A stretch of 64,000 nt of DNA from Chrysemys picta bellii (lineage: Eukaryota; Chordata; Testudines; Emydidae): the NCBI RefSeq assembly GCF_011386835.1, contig NC_088800.1, positions 15,028,572 to 15,092,571 of the forward strand, read 5' to 3'. The stretch's first letter is position 1, and each line of letters opens with the position of its first letter. The notes below the pieces were generated by a model. The model made no database searches. It worked only from the letters and a program-made list of their open reading frames with translations, and was not told where the DNA came from. A program made the translations under genes and the position numbers. Below, piece after piece: positions 22,985-36,700 of the stretch.

Positions 22985-23900
22985 GTCTCTGAGTCCACTC
23001 ACTGCTAGAGCGCTTCCTTCTGGCCATGTCTGGGGATTAGCTCCAGGCCGGTCCAACACTCCTTTCTGCTGTTTGCTGCATGCCCTGCTGCTCTCTCGCA
23101 CTCTCTCTGACTTGGGTGCTCTGTGTTTGTGGCTTGGCCCTCTGGCCAGGTCACTGTGCGTTTTTCCCTTCCGGGGAAACCTTTTCGGCTTTCCATACAA
23201 AGGGTCCCAGGCAGTCTTCTCATTCCCTAGTGGCTGGTAGGCACACTCAGGCCTGCCTTCTTCTCCCATTTCCAGCTCAGGGGTCCTCTAATCAGCAGCC
23301 AAGAACTGCACCATCCTAAACCTTGCTGACTTTTCCTGAGCCTTTCCTACGTCTTCTGGTTTCCCTCTGGGTTTGTCAGCCCAAATGTTCTCCTCCCAGG
23401 GAGTGACTGCAGATCAGGAGTGCCAGAACAAGGTGGGGCAGAGGATCATGGCCCCATCACTTTTAAAAGTGGGGGGGCTATGCCCTCACATTTTTTACCG
23501 GCCATAAGGTGGAGGTGGAGGAGGGGGTGGGGTGGAGCGAGCAGGGAAGGGGTCTTGGGGGAAAGGCTGGTGTGGGGCCTGAGCCATAGTGTGGGTGCCA
23601 ATAGTCGTCCCCCCGCCCCACACACACACACTTTTAGGGAGCTTCCGCCGCTCCTGCCGCAGATTAAAACTCTAGGCCCAAACACACCTCCCTTCCACCA
23701 AGGTGTGACTGCAGACTGCTTCCCTGCAACCCCTTTCTGTTGCCAGTTTTCTGGTTTCTATCTTAGTCCCTCCTATTCCTTTCCAGATGGGCTCTGTCCT
23801 CATTCAGGGGATTTTTTTAGTCCATCAAATTCCCCTCAGCTGTGGTCTACCTGGTTAACTTCCCCCTTCTCAGCCTCATTAGCTCCTTCCAAGCTGGTGT
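22985..23900. repeat. Unassigned older sequence hosting a hAT insertion
   Basis: The segment is C/T-rich and non-coding. I could not name a family. A short hAT interrupts it at 23415, and the sequence resumes at GCAGATTAAAACTC. Confidence 0.3.
23415..23656. mobile_element. Short hAT-type element, 242 bp
   Basis: Termini CAGGAGTGCC and the inverse CCGCCGCTCCTG are partly matched. The target duplication is CTGCAGAT (23407-23414) and CCGCAGAT (23657-23664), one mismatch. The interior is G-rich in the middle and contains a CACACACACA run. It is non-coding. Confidence 0.65.
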
Positions 23901-24297
23901 GGAGTGATACAGTGGTATGACAGTTCTAGGGACTTTGTGTGGAACTATGGCTTGACCTACTATGAGGAGAAATTGGGCATGTCTTGGTTTCTCATCTCTT
24001 CCCAAAACATGGCACCACTCCCACCTTCAGTTGTGCTGGGCATTCTTTGGAGACATTGCGGTCAGCTAGTGGTTTCGGGATCTTGGCAGTGTTTGATGCT
24101 TAAGAGACCCACATTATTGAAATCATAATGCAACACTGAATAGGAATAAATCTCCCTCCCTAACTGATCCCCCTGTCTGTACCAGAGCTACATGAGATGA
24201 CCCTTTAGAGTCATAGAATGCAAGGCAACTCCAGATGTGACTTGTTTTGCGTGGACCCTGTCATGGGAGTATTTATTTGTGCAGCGAAGCATTCCTT

Positions 24298-24478
24298 AGA
24301 ATATAGACTATTAGGGTTGGAAGGGACCTCAGGAGGTCTATTCCAACCTCCTGTTCAAAGCAGGACCAATCCCCAGACAGATTTTTACCCCGGTTCCCTA
24401 AATGGCCCCCTCAAGGATTGAACTCACAACCCTGGGTTTAGCAGGCCAATGTGCAAATCACTGAGCTATCCCCCCGCT
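24298..24478 (-). mobile_element. tRNA-derived SINE with CR1-like tail (tortoise Cry-like)
   Basis: Read on the minus strand, the head is GGGGATAGCTCAGTG (box A) followed by CTAAACCCAGGGTTGTGAG, TTCAATCCTTGAGG (box B). The 3' part ends GGTCCCTTCCAACCCTAATA, like a CR1 3' end. It is diverged but complete in order. It lies about 110 bases upstream of the first coding exon of ABHD2. It resembles the tRNA-Lys-derived Cry SINEs described in tortoises. Confidence 0.85.
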
Positions 24479-24581
24479 TATAGCACTGTCAGTGGGATTC
24501 TGTATTTCATACTGCAGCTTGACTTGCTGTATAAATATGTCAATACATTGCAAAAAGGTTAAACTTCTTCTTTGTCTCTAG

Positions 24582-24782
24582 ATTTAAAATGAATGCAATG
24601 CTGGAAACCCCCGAGCTGCCAGCAGTGTTCGATGGGGTGAAGCTGGCTGCAGTCGCCGCTGTTCTGTATGTCATCGTTCGCTGCCTGAATCTAAAGAGCC
24701 CAACTGCCCCTCCTGATCTCATTTACCAGGACACCGCTCTGTCGCGCTTCCTGCTCAAATCCTGCCCGCTTCTGACCAAAGA
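24582..24782 (+). CDS. ABHD2: ABHD2 first coding exon (start codon, membrane anchor)
   Basis: The acceptor is a pyrimidine-rich tract ending TCTCTAG at 24581 and the donor is GTGAGT at 24783. Seven untranslated bases precede ATG at 24589. The start has A at -3. A second in-frame Met is codon 4, but the protein family starts at the first. The exon encodes residues 1-64 and two bases of Glu65. It contains the hydrophobic segment VKLAAVAAVLYVIV, which is the signal-anchor, followed by Arg-Cys-Leu and a lumenal or extracellular stalk ending SCPLLTK. Only a few positions after the anchor differ from the mammalian protein as I remember it. Confidence 0.95.
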
Positions 24783-27700
24783 GTGAGTGATAAATACCGC
24801 CTTATAACTAATGAACTGTTTTATACAGTGAAGAGAAGTTGAGCTTAGCTATTCTCAACCCACTGCATACAGTTGTACAAGAACACCATAAACCTGGGTA
24901 GAAATAGATGGCAGGGTATTCTTTTGAGATGCAGAACTAAGGGCAGGGACCTATTTTTGATGGCATAAAAAAAGCCCCTCCAAATGATTGTTACAGTATT
25001 GCCCAGGGTCCCCAGGATCCAGGCCTCATTGGGCATGTCTGGGAGCAAACCCCTCAGCTCGGGTAGTCACACTTGTGCTAGTAGGGCTTGAGCTAGCACA
25101 CTAAAAATAGCTGGGCCAATGTAGCAGCACTGGTGGAGGCTCAAGGTAGCCATCCAAGCTCTGATAGTAGCCTGAGCGGCCGCCGGTGCCATAATGTCCA
25201 CACCGTTCTTTTTAGCACGCTAGTGTGAGCTCTGCTAACACAAGTCTTTCTACCTGGCTGTGAGGCTCACTCTCCGCTGCAGTATAGACATATACACATT
25301 GTGTTGTGTGCTGTACAAATGCATGGAAAGGCAGTCCTTGACCCAGTCAGTGTCTTGGCTTACATCATTGGGACGTGTTCCCCAGTATGGAAGAGTAGGG
25401 CCCAGCACAACATGCTTCCTCCTGTGGGAGGAGTAGGGAATATGTTATAACTTCCTACACTCCAATGAGTCAGAGCATTTTGTCACTTCTAGAACTTGCA
25501 GTATAAGAGCTTTTCAATCCATTTGTCAGAGTGCCTGCAATTCATTTCAGAGATGGGTGAAACCATCCAAATGTTGAGCAAAGCAGATCTCTTTCATAGC
25601 AGTCTAATAAATAAGAAAGCAATGACATGCTGGTTCTTGCCAGTTCTTCTTTGAGAGGGAGGCTTGTCAAACTAGCAACTGTTAGTTACCTTAAACGGTC
25701 ACTCCTGCAGTTATCAGGCCAAAACTTTTCCTACTCTGCTGTCTGCAAAGTCGACGTAACTTTTAAAAAGAGAGAAATAAAATCAAATGCTTAATACTGG
25801 CCTGTTACATTGAGGAAGAATCTACATGAACTTGTGTGTGAGGCTTTGGAAGGAAACTGACCTCAGTTTAAAGCTTCTTAAGTGGTTATACACAAGGAAC
25901 GGAAAATATCTTGAGGTCCTTATTCTGAAACACTGTGTTGATTGACTGGTTCAATCTGTTAGAATTCAGGGGTTACTGAATTAACCTGAACTTTTATTTG
26001 AGTGTGAAAAGTCTAATGGCTTCTATGATAGCAGGAACACTGTTTGTATTCCAATAGGATCTAAAAGCCTCAACCAAGATTTGGGGTCTCATTGTGCTAG
26101 GTGCCGTGCAAACACAACGGTTCACAGCCTGAGTCCTAAAAGCTTACAGGCTAAAGAGACGGACTGAAGGGTGGGAGGAAGAAAGTATTCTATCCATTTT
26201 ACAGATTGGGAACTGAGGCTCCAACTAAGTGACTTCCCAAATTCACATACTAAACCTGTGGCAAAACTGAGAGTTGAATCTACATCTCCTGAATCCCAAT
26301 CCAGCGCTGCAGCCCAAGACCATCCATCTGTTCCCAGATTTGCAAGAAATATTTGTCAGGGGGCAATGGATTGGTCAAGTACAGTATGTTAACAAATACT
26401 CTCTGGGATTAGAGATTCTACTCCAGTGACTCTGATCACATACACAGGATTATGCTAATCAGCCGTTCTGAAGGCACATGACTTGTGACCTTCAGTGCTC
26501 CAGAGGAAGGTGGGGTCCAGGTGGATGTACTCAACACAGGCTGTTGCAAGGGGCACTGGTCTTCCCTGTCTATCTCTGACTTTCATCTTTGTTAAAGTCT
26601 AGATCCTCCCTTTTCTAAGACACCTCTAGAATATAAACATCAAGAACACGGATAATGCAACACTTAAAGATTGCAATTCTGTTGTGCAATAACTGGAGGA
26701 AATACAGAAGTAAATTTTCCACAGAGCCTTAACATGACAGTAACAGCCGGTGCAATATTGCACTGTTTACCGTCCACGTTCTCACGGAAGCCATGGTGTC
26801 AAAACTCTGATCTGAGTGGGACTCTCTTCAGTCTGTAACTCTTCTCTAAAAGGAGGTACCCTCCCTTTGGGAGGGGTACTGTGGTTCTCTTACGTCTTTA
26901 ATTTTAAGAATGAAATACATATAGACAAGGATTTATTTTAACTTCCATTTCCAGAGACTTTCAGGAAACAAATATTTAAATCTCTGTAAATGTGCCTGCA
27001 AATCATTCACAAGAGTAATTAACCGACACTACATGGGAATTACTTGTGCTCATACTCCATTGTAGTATCTTGTAAGGCTTGATTAAATACTAGCTGTTTT
27101 AGAGCATAAGGGAAGCTGATTATGAAACTTACTTTGCATTCATGTTTGAAGAAAAAAGAAAGTGCCACAATTTCTTCTCCTTTGTGTCTGTACTCAGCTT
27201 TCTGTTAAATCCCCCACTGGTGCAGCTATTTCTCTATAGTAGTGAACTGAAGACCACACTCTGGCTTCCAGACAGCCACAACTTCAAATTCAGTGTACAT
27301 GTTGGAAAAGTAGTGTCCTCTTAACAGGTATTATTAAAGTGAGTGAGCGACTGGCGGTAGGGAGCTTTCAGGAAAGGGAACACATGTGGGTAAAAATGAG
27401 AGAATAATTTGGATGCTGTCTTGTAAAACTCTGTAGGAAATGCCTGAAATGATTTCTAAGGGTTTGGTTTAGTCCCAGCTTCACAGCCTTCAGCTGCATA
27501 TATAACTTTCAAAATCTTTAGTTATACTCATCAACAGAAAGCATCTGACACAGAAGCTACTGAATCTGATTTTAGAAACTTGGCTGTGGCTAGTCCAACT
27601 CTGAGAGAAACCTGAGTCCAGAGTGTCTTCATCAGACATGCCACTCATGTTCAGTGCCTTACTAAGTGTAATCCTGTAGCATGTTCCTCTTTGATTCTAT

Positions 27701-30700
27701 TATTTTTTTCTTGACAGACTTATTCCATGAACCACAAACTGGGATGTAAACCTAGTACCTTCCTTCAGTAGTCCAGCTGGTGTTAAGTGAATTAGTGAGG
27801 AGCTTCATAGTTGCCTGAGCCTGTTTCCAGCTAGATACCTGAGACTGGTAGATGCCAGTGGTGCTTGTAACAGGATCCCCAAATAAGTTAGCTACAAGAT
27901 CTCCACTAATCTCTTGTGGACTCTCTTCAGGCCCAGCCAATGGAAAGGAATTAGATGTGGTACATTGCTAAAATCCCCGTCTGCCCTCCTATCCACCATT
28001 CCACTGTTTTCATTGTCTGGCTCTGTCTTGTTCATCAAATGGAAATACCTTATAACCGATATTGTGGTAGCAGCAGGTCTTAACAGTCATAATTTAAGCA
28101 GCACTGTCTCTTGCTTTGAGGCTCCTGTATCCTGATCAGTGACTGTCAGTCTCTCAGTGCTCTGGGATCAGGGCCAGTGCTTCCATTTAGGCGACCTAGG
28201 CGGTCACCTAGGGCACCAGGATTTGGGGGGGGGCGGCAATTCGGCGGCGAGGGGTCCTTCCGCGCTCCGGGTCTTCGGCGGCAATTCTGCGGCGGGTCCT
28301 TCACTCGCTCCAGGACCCACCGCCCAAGTGCCCCGAAGACCGGCAGCACGGAAGGACCCCCACCTAGGGCGCCAAAAACCCTGGCACCGCTCCTGTCTGG
28401 GATGACCAAATTTGCACCTGTCTTTTGTCACCAGCTTCCAAACAAGTTCAGTTAAGTTAGCAACCTGCTGTCCCTCTTGTTCCTTTAGAACAGGGGTCGG
28501 CAACCTACGGCACGCGTGCCAAATACGGCACGCGAGCCGATTCTGAGTGGCACGCAGCTCCCCTGACGTGGTCCCAGCCCTCAGCCCCCCCGCCTACCGT
28601 TCTCCCCTGCAGGGGCAGGAGGCAGAAGCTTGGTTCTGCAACAGCCAAGCTTCCCCCCTACCCCGCTTCTTCCCCCAGTGTGGTGCTTTCCTGCCCCTCC
28701 TCCTCTCCGTCCCTGGACAATCAGCTGATGGCCCTAGCGAGTGGGAGGGGGAAGAGCGGCAGCGTGCACACAGCTCCGTAGAGGAGGCAGAGAGAGGTAG
28801 GGACGGAGCCTGGGGGAAGGGGGTAGAACAGGGCATATCCCTTCCAGCCCCCTGCCATGAGCCACTCAGGGCAGGGGGCTGGGAGCACCCCCACGAGCCG
28901 AGCACCCCAGCCTTCTGCCCTGCACCCCCCATTCCTCTGCCCTGAACCCCCCACCCCAACACACACCCAGCCTTCTGTCCTGCACCCCCACAGCCCCATC
29001 CCTCTGCCCTGAACCCCCCCACACACTCAGCCTTCTGCCCTTCACCCCCATACCTCCAGCCCTCTGCCCTGAACCCCCAAACCCCAACACACACCTAGCC
29101 TTCTGCCCTGCACCCCCTCCCCCAGCCCTCTGCCCTGACCCCTGAAACACCCACCCCCAGGTCTGGGGTCCCGGCCACAGGCCCTACTCAGCCTGCTGCC
29201 GGCCTAGGTGAACAGAACCCCAGGCTGGCAGTGAGCTGAGCAGGCTGGCGGCGTAAGATCAGCATTTTACTTTAATTTTAAATGAAGCTTCTTAAACATT
29301 TTGAAAACCTTGTTTACTTTACATACAATAGTTGAGTTACATAATATAGACTTCTAGAAAGAGACCTTCTAAAAACGTTAAAATGTATTACTGGCACGCA
29401 AAACCTTAAATGAGAGTGAATGAATGAAGACTCAGCACACCACTTCTGAAAGGTTGCCTACCCCTGCCTACCCCTGCTTTAGGACTATAACTTGTTCTGT
29501 TGTCTGACTCTCACCTAAACAAGCACATCTTGTGTTGGTTGTGCCTTTTCTGGGCTATGCTTTTTGGTATGTGGGTTTTCTTGCTGTGCCAGTGTATATC
29601 CATTCTCTGGTTTCTTTGGGTGAGACTGATAACAACCACAGGAGATCTATTTCCTTCCCAGACCTCCCCCCCCTCCCCCCCCCCCCCAAGGACTTCTCAT
29701 CAAGGATTTAAAACTGCAAACATGTTTCATATGGCCAGGGTTAGGAAAATGACACTGTAAAAAGCCTTTTAATACATGCTGAAGGCACACCCAGGAATAC
29801 AGCCTAGGTTTTTTTACCCTTTTATCCTTTGCCTGTGTAGTAATTTTATATCCTAGTCATGCTGCCTGGCACCAGAATACTATTTCATACTGTCATGCTT
29901 TGTCCTTTGGCTGCTTCCTCCTCCTGAAAGGAGCAAATATCAAGTTGTCTTATGCTCGTCTCCTCCCTCCATTCTCCAACAGTGGTCAAGGAAAAGACAG
30001 CAAACACTTAGTGTTTTACCTAACACAAACAGTTGACAAATTAATTGAAAGAGAAGTTATGATTTGGCAGCCTCAGGGACATGTGAACTAATCTGATGGT
30101 AAAGCAGGACGCTAATAAATAATCCACTGTGGATTTGTGAGAGATTGGAGCCCAGGCCTTTTCTCTCCACTCCCCTCTCCCTATGGTCATCTAGCACTGA
30201 CTTTCCAATCTTCCATATGGTTGGTACCATACTTTCATTCAGCAGCTCGTGTTCTCCAGAAGACTACCATGATACTCCACTTCATCGGTTTGACTAGGAA
30301 CACTTCTCCCTTGCCTCTAATGATAAAGCTTTTGGGGATATAGCTTATGAAATTTACTGTGTTTATATAAAACTGTACTTAAAAAAAAAAAAAAAAAAAA
30401 AAACTGAGGATGCAGCATAGCTGAGGGAAACCCCTTTTGCAATGCAAGTGCTTCCTGTCTCTGTAGACAACTTCCACAGACTAGATTTCTGCTGTCTGCA
30501 GTGGCTTTTTTCACAGGAAGGCTAATATAAGTATGAAGCTCCCCAAATAGCTTTCATTTTGGCTTTGTATCCGACAGCTAAGACTCCAAATATGCAACAG
30601 GCCAGCTGAGCTGATGCAGAATCTCTGCTGCTAAATATTTAAGGGCTCTGAAGCCTTCAAGACTTTTTGAATCATTCCAGGGAGGTTGAATCATCTGTAA

Positions 30701-33700
30701 GTTTCTCTTCTACCTAGGTAGTGAATAGGAAGCAAGCTCCTAGACTTTAAGGTCAGAAGGAACCATCATGATCATCTAGTCTGACCTCCTGCACATTGCT
30801 GGCTACAGAACTTCACATGCCCACTCCTGTAATAGACACCTAACTTCTGGCTGAGTTACTGGAGTCCTCAAATCATGATTTAAAGACTTCAGGTTACAGA
30901 GAATCCACCATTTACACCAGTTTAAATCTGCAAGTGACCTGTGTGCCATGCTATAGAGCAGGGGTTTCAAACTCCTGGCCCGCAGGCCATCTGCGGCCTG
31001 CAAGCCTCTCCAATGTGGCCCGCTGGACTCGAGCAGTTTTGGGGCCGGGTCTCTCCCTTAGCCCCACCTGCCGCCACCGGGCACTCCCCCCTCAGGGGCA
31101 GCGCAGCAGAGCTGAGTGGCATCTGCCTGCTCGCTCCAGTGACTGCCGGCCCCTCCCTGCGGCCCAGGGGCAGGGCGGGGCTGTGCCTCCACACACTGCC
31201 CCCACTCCGAGCGCCCCTGCGGCCAATGGGACACTGTGGGGGCGGTGCCTGGGGGCAGAAGCACACTGAGGCCCCTTGGCCCACCCCACCTTGGAGCCGC
31301 AAGTAAGCGCTGCACCCCCGACCCCCTCCCAGAGCCTGCACCCCCTTCCCCTTCCCACATACCCACGCCCAAACTCCCTCCCAGAGCCTACGCCCCCTTC
31401 CCACATACCCCCTCCCACTCCCAAACTCCCTCCCAGAGCCTGCGCCCCCTTCCCCCACACCCCCTCCCACCCCAACTCCCTCCCAGAGCCAGTGCCCCCT
31501 CCCCACACATCCCCAGCCCCAAAACTCCCTCCCTGAGCCTGCACCCCCTTGCCACATACCCCCTCCCACTCCCAAACTCCATCCCAGAGCCTGCACTCTA
31601 GACCTCCTCCCCCACCCAAACTCCGTCCCAGAGCTTCAGGCAGGTTCTGGGCAGCATGAGTGACATTGGCCCACTGGGAGGATTTGAGGACTGGCACTGG
31701 CCCTAAGGTAAATTGAGTTTGAGACCCCTGCTATAGAGGAAGGCAACTATTCTCTGCCTCGGGTCTCTGCCAATCTGATCCAAGGGAAAATTCCTTTCCG
31801 ACCCCAAATATGGCAGTCAGTTAGACCCTGAGCATTTGGGCAAGACCCACCAGCCAGACACCTGGGAAAGAATTCTCAAAGTGGTAATGACTATAAAGTT
31901 TCCAAGATCAGTCTTCTTGGGAGAAAGTCCAAAAATCCTAAACTTGGACCACTTCTCCCTCTAGTCCCACCCTGAAAGAATGGGGAGTGTAGCCTCTTAG
32001 TTACAGCATGGGAGTTAGCAGACAGGACTCCTGGGTTCTAGTCTTGACCTGGTAGCAGACTTGCTGTAACCTGGAGCAGAGCACTTAACTCCATTGCCTC
32101 CTTACCCATCTGTAAATGCACATAGTAACACCTCCAAGTGATGTAAGGGTTAATGCTTGTAAAGCACTAAGCTCCTCAGTTGAAATGTACAGCACATGAA
32201 ATACAAAGTATCTAATGTCCATTTTTAAATGTGTGAGACTCTGAACACCGACACTTCCTAATAAAAATAGAATAGTTTTGTGTGCTTTGTTTGAGCTGCT
32301 TTAGAAAAGTAGATTGCAGAACACTCAAAAAGTAGCATACTCTGAGAACTGTAATCTTCTGTCCGCAAGCCACCAAAACTTAACCTGGAAACTGATTTGT
32401 TGGTATTGGTTCTATTAATACCAACTCATGTCCACTTCTAACAAATATTTTCCTCTTGCTCTCCCAGAGGGACTGTTTACTGCCTCAGTCACTGATGTAT
32501 GGGGTTAGGTTTCCATTATACAAACACAAAGCATATGGTGCTGAAAATAGGCTCACAAATCCTAATGGTGTTTATATAACAGGATGTGCATGCACTCAGC
32601 CAGTTCAGGCTAGTTATCAGTTTAACACTATGTACCTATCAGTGACAGGGCATGTAAGTCAGTTACTATAGTAGGTAACCAGCAATCCCAGACTTGCTTT
32701 CTTGTCAGCTTTGATTTGTAGTGGTCAGTTATTGAAATACATTGGTGTCTGCGGGTGGTGTAAAGTTTCATAAAGGATATTTATAGGATATCTACTGGAA
32801 GAAGTTATAATGTGCTGCCTTGGATGTCTGTCATTGGTCAGGGTATTAGTAATCTGTAGCAGACTTGATCATAACAGGGAGGTCATTTTAGATGAGCCAG
32901 AACAAGGTCCTGTGGTAAACCACCCCGAACTCATTAGTTCGGTACTTAGTACCTTTTGGACTTGGATTCAAATTTGGCTGCTCCAGTCTCACTCTGGTAG
33001 TCATAAGTGAGAGTTTGAGTATTGGCCAGGAGGTTTCAGAAACTGTGCAGGTGCCAGCATAGACTTCTTTGGTTCTAGTGTCTCTAGCCTTCCTTACAAA
33101 AGGAGAAATAAAACTGTAAACAGCCTATTGAAATGCTACAGCATTCTTGATCAGTACACAAGATTGCCAATGCTCCTTGATACAGTGGAGAGACATGCTG
33201 TCCTACACTGGAGTAGCTTGTTTAGGCTGGAGAATGAGAAGCTGCTTTCAGGGTATTTCTTTTCCTTTGGTTTATACTGCAGCTGCATGATGGAGAAGCT
33301 AAAAGGAGCCTTTGTCATCTCCTTGGACTCTGTAGTACAGTTTGGGAAATCTTAGTTCCTGTTCCCACTGGAAGACCACACATCATGTTAACTGTGTTGG
33401 TGGGAGCTACAGTTTTAAAACTGGGTCTCCTACCAGGTAGGACTTACCATGATGGGCCCACTATGGACTCCTGAGTGAATTCTAATGGGTCATGTCTAAC
33501 AAGCCTCTCTGCAGGTGCACCCATTTTGCCAGCTCTAGAGAGAAGGCAAGGAATCTAACAAAACTATGTAGGTCTGATCTCTAGCCCATGTTTCTCTGCA
33601 TCATGCCATGCAGGACATATATCCTTCATGTGCTGCTCAGTTCTAATGGGCTTTAAAAGCATCTGCCTGGGTACGTGCCCTTCTGTTTTGGTTGCCTGTT

Positions 33701-36700
33701 GAGATTTTGTGGGAGCAGCTTTCTGTTGTAGCTCTTTCCCGTACAGAATACTGTCCTTAAACAACTACCTGATCCTCCATATTAAACAAAACTCTGGCTG
33801 TCTTTTTCCAGTACTTGATACTCATGCTGTACTATTGAAGGTGTTTCTGTTCAGCTGGGTTGAGTTTGAAAATATTTCCTGTGATGACTTGCTATTTCTT
33901 ACAGTGTTGTACAGAATAAAGTTGAAAACGGGTAGGCTGTTTCTGTGTCTTGCAGAGGGTGGGGGTGCTGGCGCTTTCGGAACATAATGCTTGGCTAGCT
34001 GTCACTGCCAACGTATCCTCCTGCAGCAGTAGTGATAAACCACAGTGCATAGCATGGACATGCCTTTTTTTTTTTTAATGGAGATATCCTATCTCCTGGG
34101 AGTAGAAGGGACCTTGAAAGGTCATCGAGTCCAGCCCCCTGCCTTCACTAGCAGGCCAAGTACTGATTTTTGCCCCAGATCCCAAAGTGGCCCCCTCAAG
34201 GATTGAACTCACAACCCTGGGTTTAGCAGGCCAATGCTCAAACCACTGAGCTATCCCTCCGCCCCTTTATGATTTGTCATTTTACTAATAGTAAAACTGA
34301 AGGTCACACCAATTCTATAAATAAAGATGTGTACTCACAGGACTGTCCTTGCCAGTCCTACATAGACTTTAACCACAGTATTGTGTTGTGGGTGTTTCCC
34401 AAGGAGTTTTTTTTTTTTTAAACTCACCATTAAGAGAAGCAGACAGCATAATTCTTCACGATAAGCCTTCAAGTGTTTTAGTGAAGGCCTATCTAAAAAA
34501 TGGAGAGCCAAGTGACCTTTTGACTGGATTCTTATAGCTCTGATATGTTACCATTTGTTCCACAGAGCAGAACCTATTTGGTGGTTGTGGTTGGCCTGTT
34601 CGTGTTGCAGTACCACTCAAGGCCTCAGTCAGACTGTGTTGAACTCTGGCCTGTACAAACTCAGTAAAATGGCTCTTACTCCAGAGAGCTTGCCGTTCAA
34701 ATTAAGACCCTGTCTATTTGGTCTATAGTTTAAGTCCATGATTGGCTTAACTTGAAAACTTCAGTAGGTAAGAATTTGTGGTTATTGTAATAATTGATGT
34801 ACTACTAAAGAGTTGGAAGGGATTTCCGAAAGGAAGACGTTCCTACCCTATTTATCAATGTAAAGATATTTCTTATCTTCATAAGCAGTAGCTTAGAAGA
34901 TTAAAAAAAGACCACCAACACCCCTGCATAAACATGCTCCAGCTTCGCTAGGGTTCATTTAAAGATTTGACTCCTAGTTGATGACACCAAGAAAGAGGAA
35001 AAACAAGTAGCTTTCCCTCAACACATTCCTGTCTTAACTAGCTACATCCACTCACTAGTCAGATTCATCTATAATGTATAGAAATAATTTACCCCACAGT
35101 TCCTCTGACTTGGACAAAGAAATAGTTGGTCTCTTGCACCCTGTTGTAACCCTACTGCATACTGGTTGGAGGCTCTGGATTTATTTTCCAGTTATTCCAG
35201 CCTGCGACACGAGGCAATATAACTTACAGTAATTCGTAGCTCTTTTATGTGCCTTTTTTTGTAAAGCACTTTGAGATCTGGGGATGAAGAATACGAAGTA
35301 TCGCTGTCCCTGTTTTTATGGATAAATTTATAATCTTTTGAAATTAAATCCAGTTTATTTTGCCCTTGTTTCACTATAAGTGGATTTTTCTCCTTTTCCA
35401 CTGAAGCATCCAACTTCTGGATTTTGAGAGATGTTACCTAATGTTAGATCTTTGTTTCTATATAGAATTATAGAATTCTTCTTCCTCTTGATATGAAAGA
35501 AGCTAAACTTTCTCCAAGATGGTACTAGCCTCCTTAGGCATTTCCTCTTTTCTTGGCCACCAGCTTCTGTGGCTTTGATTTTGTGTGGGGGACTTTGTGC
35601 ACATAGCCTTGTCACAATGAGACTGGGGACTATCTGAACAAGTGGAAAAATCCATTGAGTAAAGTGCTGAAGCTTTGGTAGGAGATGATTAAAATGAAGG
35701 CTGGGTAAGATTGCGTTTTACCTGTTCTAGTAATGTTACCTTGATATAGTGGCTGTTGACCTGTAAAGGAGTCCAAAGGAGGTTATTTAAACTGCAGATG
35801 GCTCCTTATGTGTTCCTAGGCTAGCTCTCTTCATTTCCAGCAGAAGGAACCTAATCTTGGCATCAAAGTACTATTCTGGGTAGCCTGGTCATTCAAGGCT
35901 AGTGAGTGTTTTTATAACGTCTAACTACAGAAGTGTAAACACATGACTAATGCTAAGATGTCCTTGCCCTAAGCAAAGCAGCGAGATATTTCTAAATTAA
36001 ACTCTGCTCAGCCACTTAATGGGTCTTCTGAAAAGCTGAGCATTTTGCATGCTACATTAAGGTAATGTGCCTAAAAAGGCTCTTCGCTTGCTCGCCTCCA
36101 AGAGCTTGAGTGAAATAGAATAAATCACTGTGCAGAGAGCAAGTTCTGCTTCCCGGACTCCTTTGGTGCAAGAAATAGGATTTTGCCGAACCTCAAATCT
36201 TGTTCTGAATGAAGCGGGCATGAATTTCGAATGGAGATGTGGGGAGCACATAGGCAGCCTGTGAACATACCTGCACAATCTCTGGGATCCCTGTGCTGCA
36301 TCCTTTTACGTAATCCTTTCTGTTGAGGCATAAGATTGCTAAACATGCACGTTCAGTGTGTACTGTGTAAACTACCTTAGGGTTTGTGGCTGGGCAGGCT
36401 GAAGTGTAAAACTCAACTGGAGCTGTGAAACAAACTGCCATTCTGGAATCACCCCTCTTACGATCAGTGCTTACATAATCATTTCTAACCTGAAGGCAGG
36501 AGTATCAATCCTCAGAGAAATACTTCCAAATTGACAGCAATGATCTAGGATGACAGGATAAGAGGCTGGAAGCATAGCATAGGTGGGGAGAAGGAATGGA
36601 CTATGAACCTAAAATAAAATAAAATTGAAAGCTTAAGCTCTGCACACACTGATGGGCACCTAGAATGGTGTCCTGGCTCACCCCCTCTGGGAGGATCTTG

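Noticed and set aside
24400..24478. tRNA gene on the minus strand
   Set aside because: Box A and B are present but the sequence continues into a CR1-like tail and lacks a sound cloverleaf; it is a SINE head. The same applies at 34200-34265.
30967..31697. Long open frames within the 30959 hAT
   Set aside because: Translations of the C-rich tandem array on both strands; the element carries no transposase motif.
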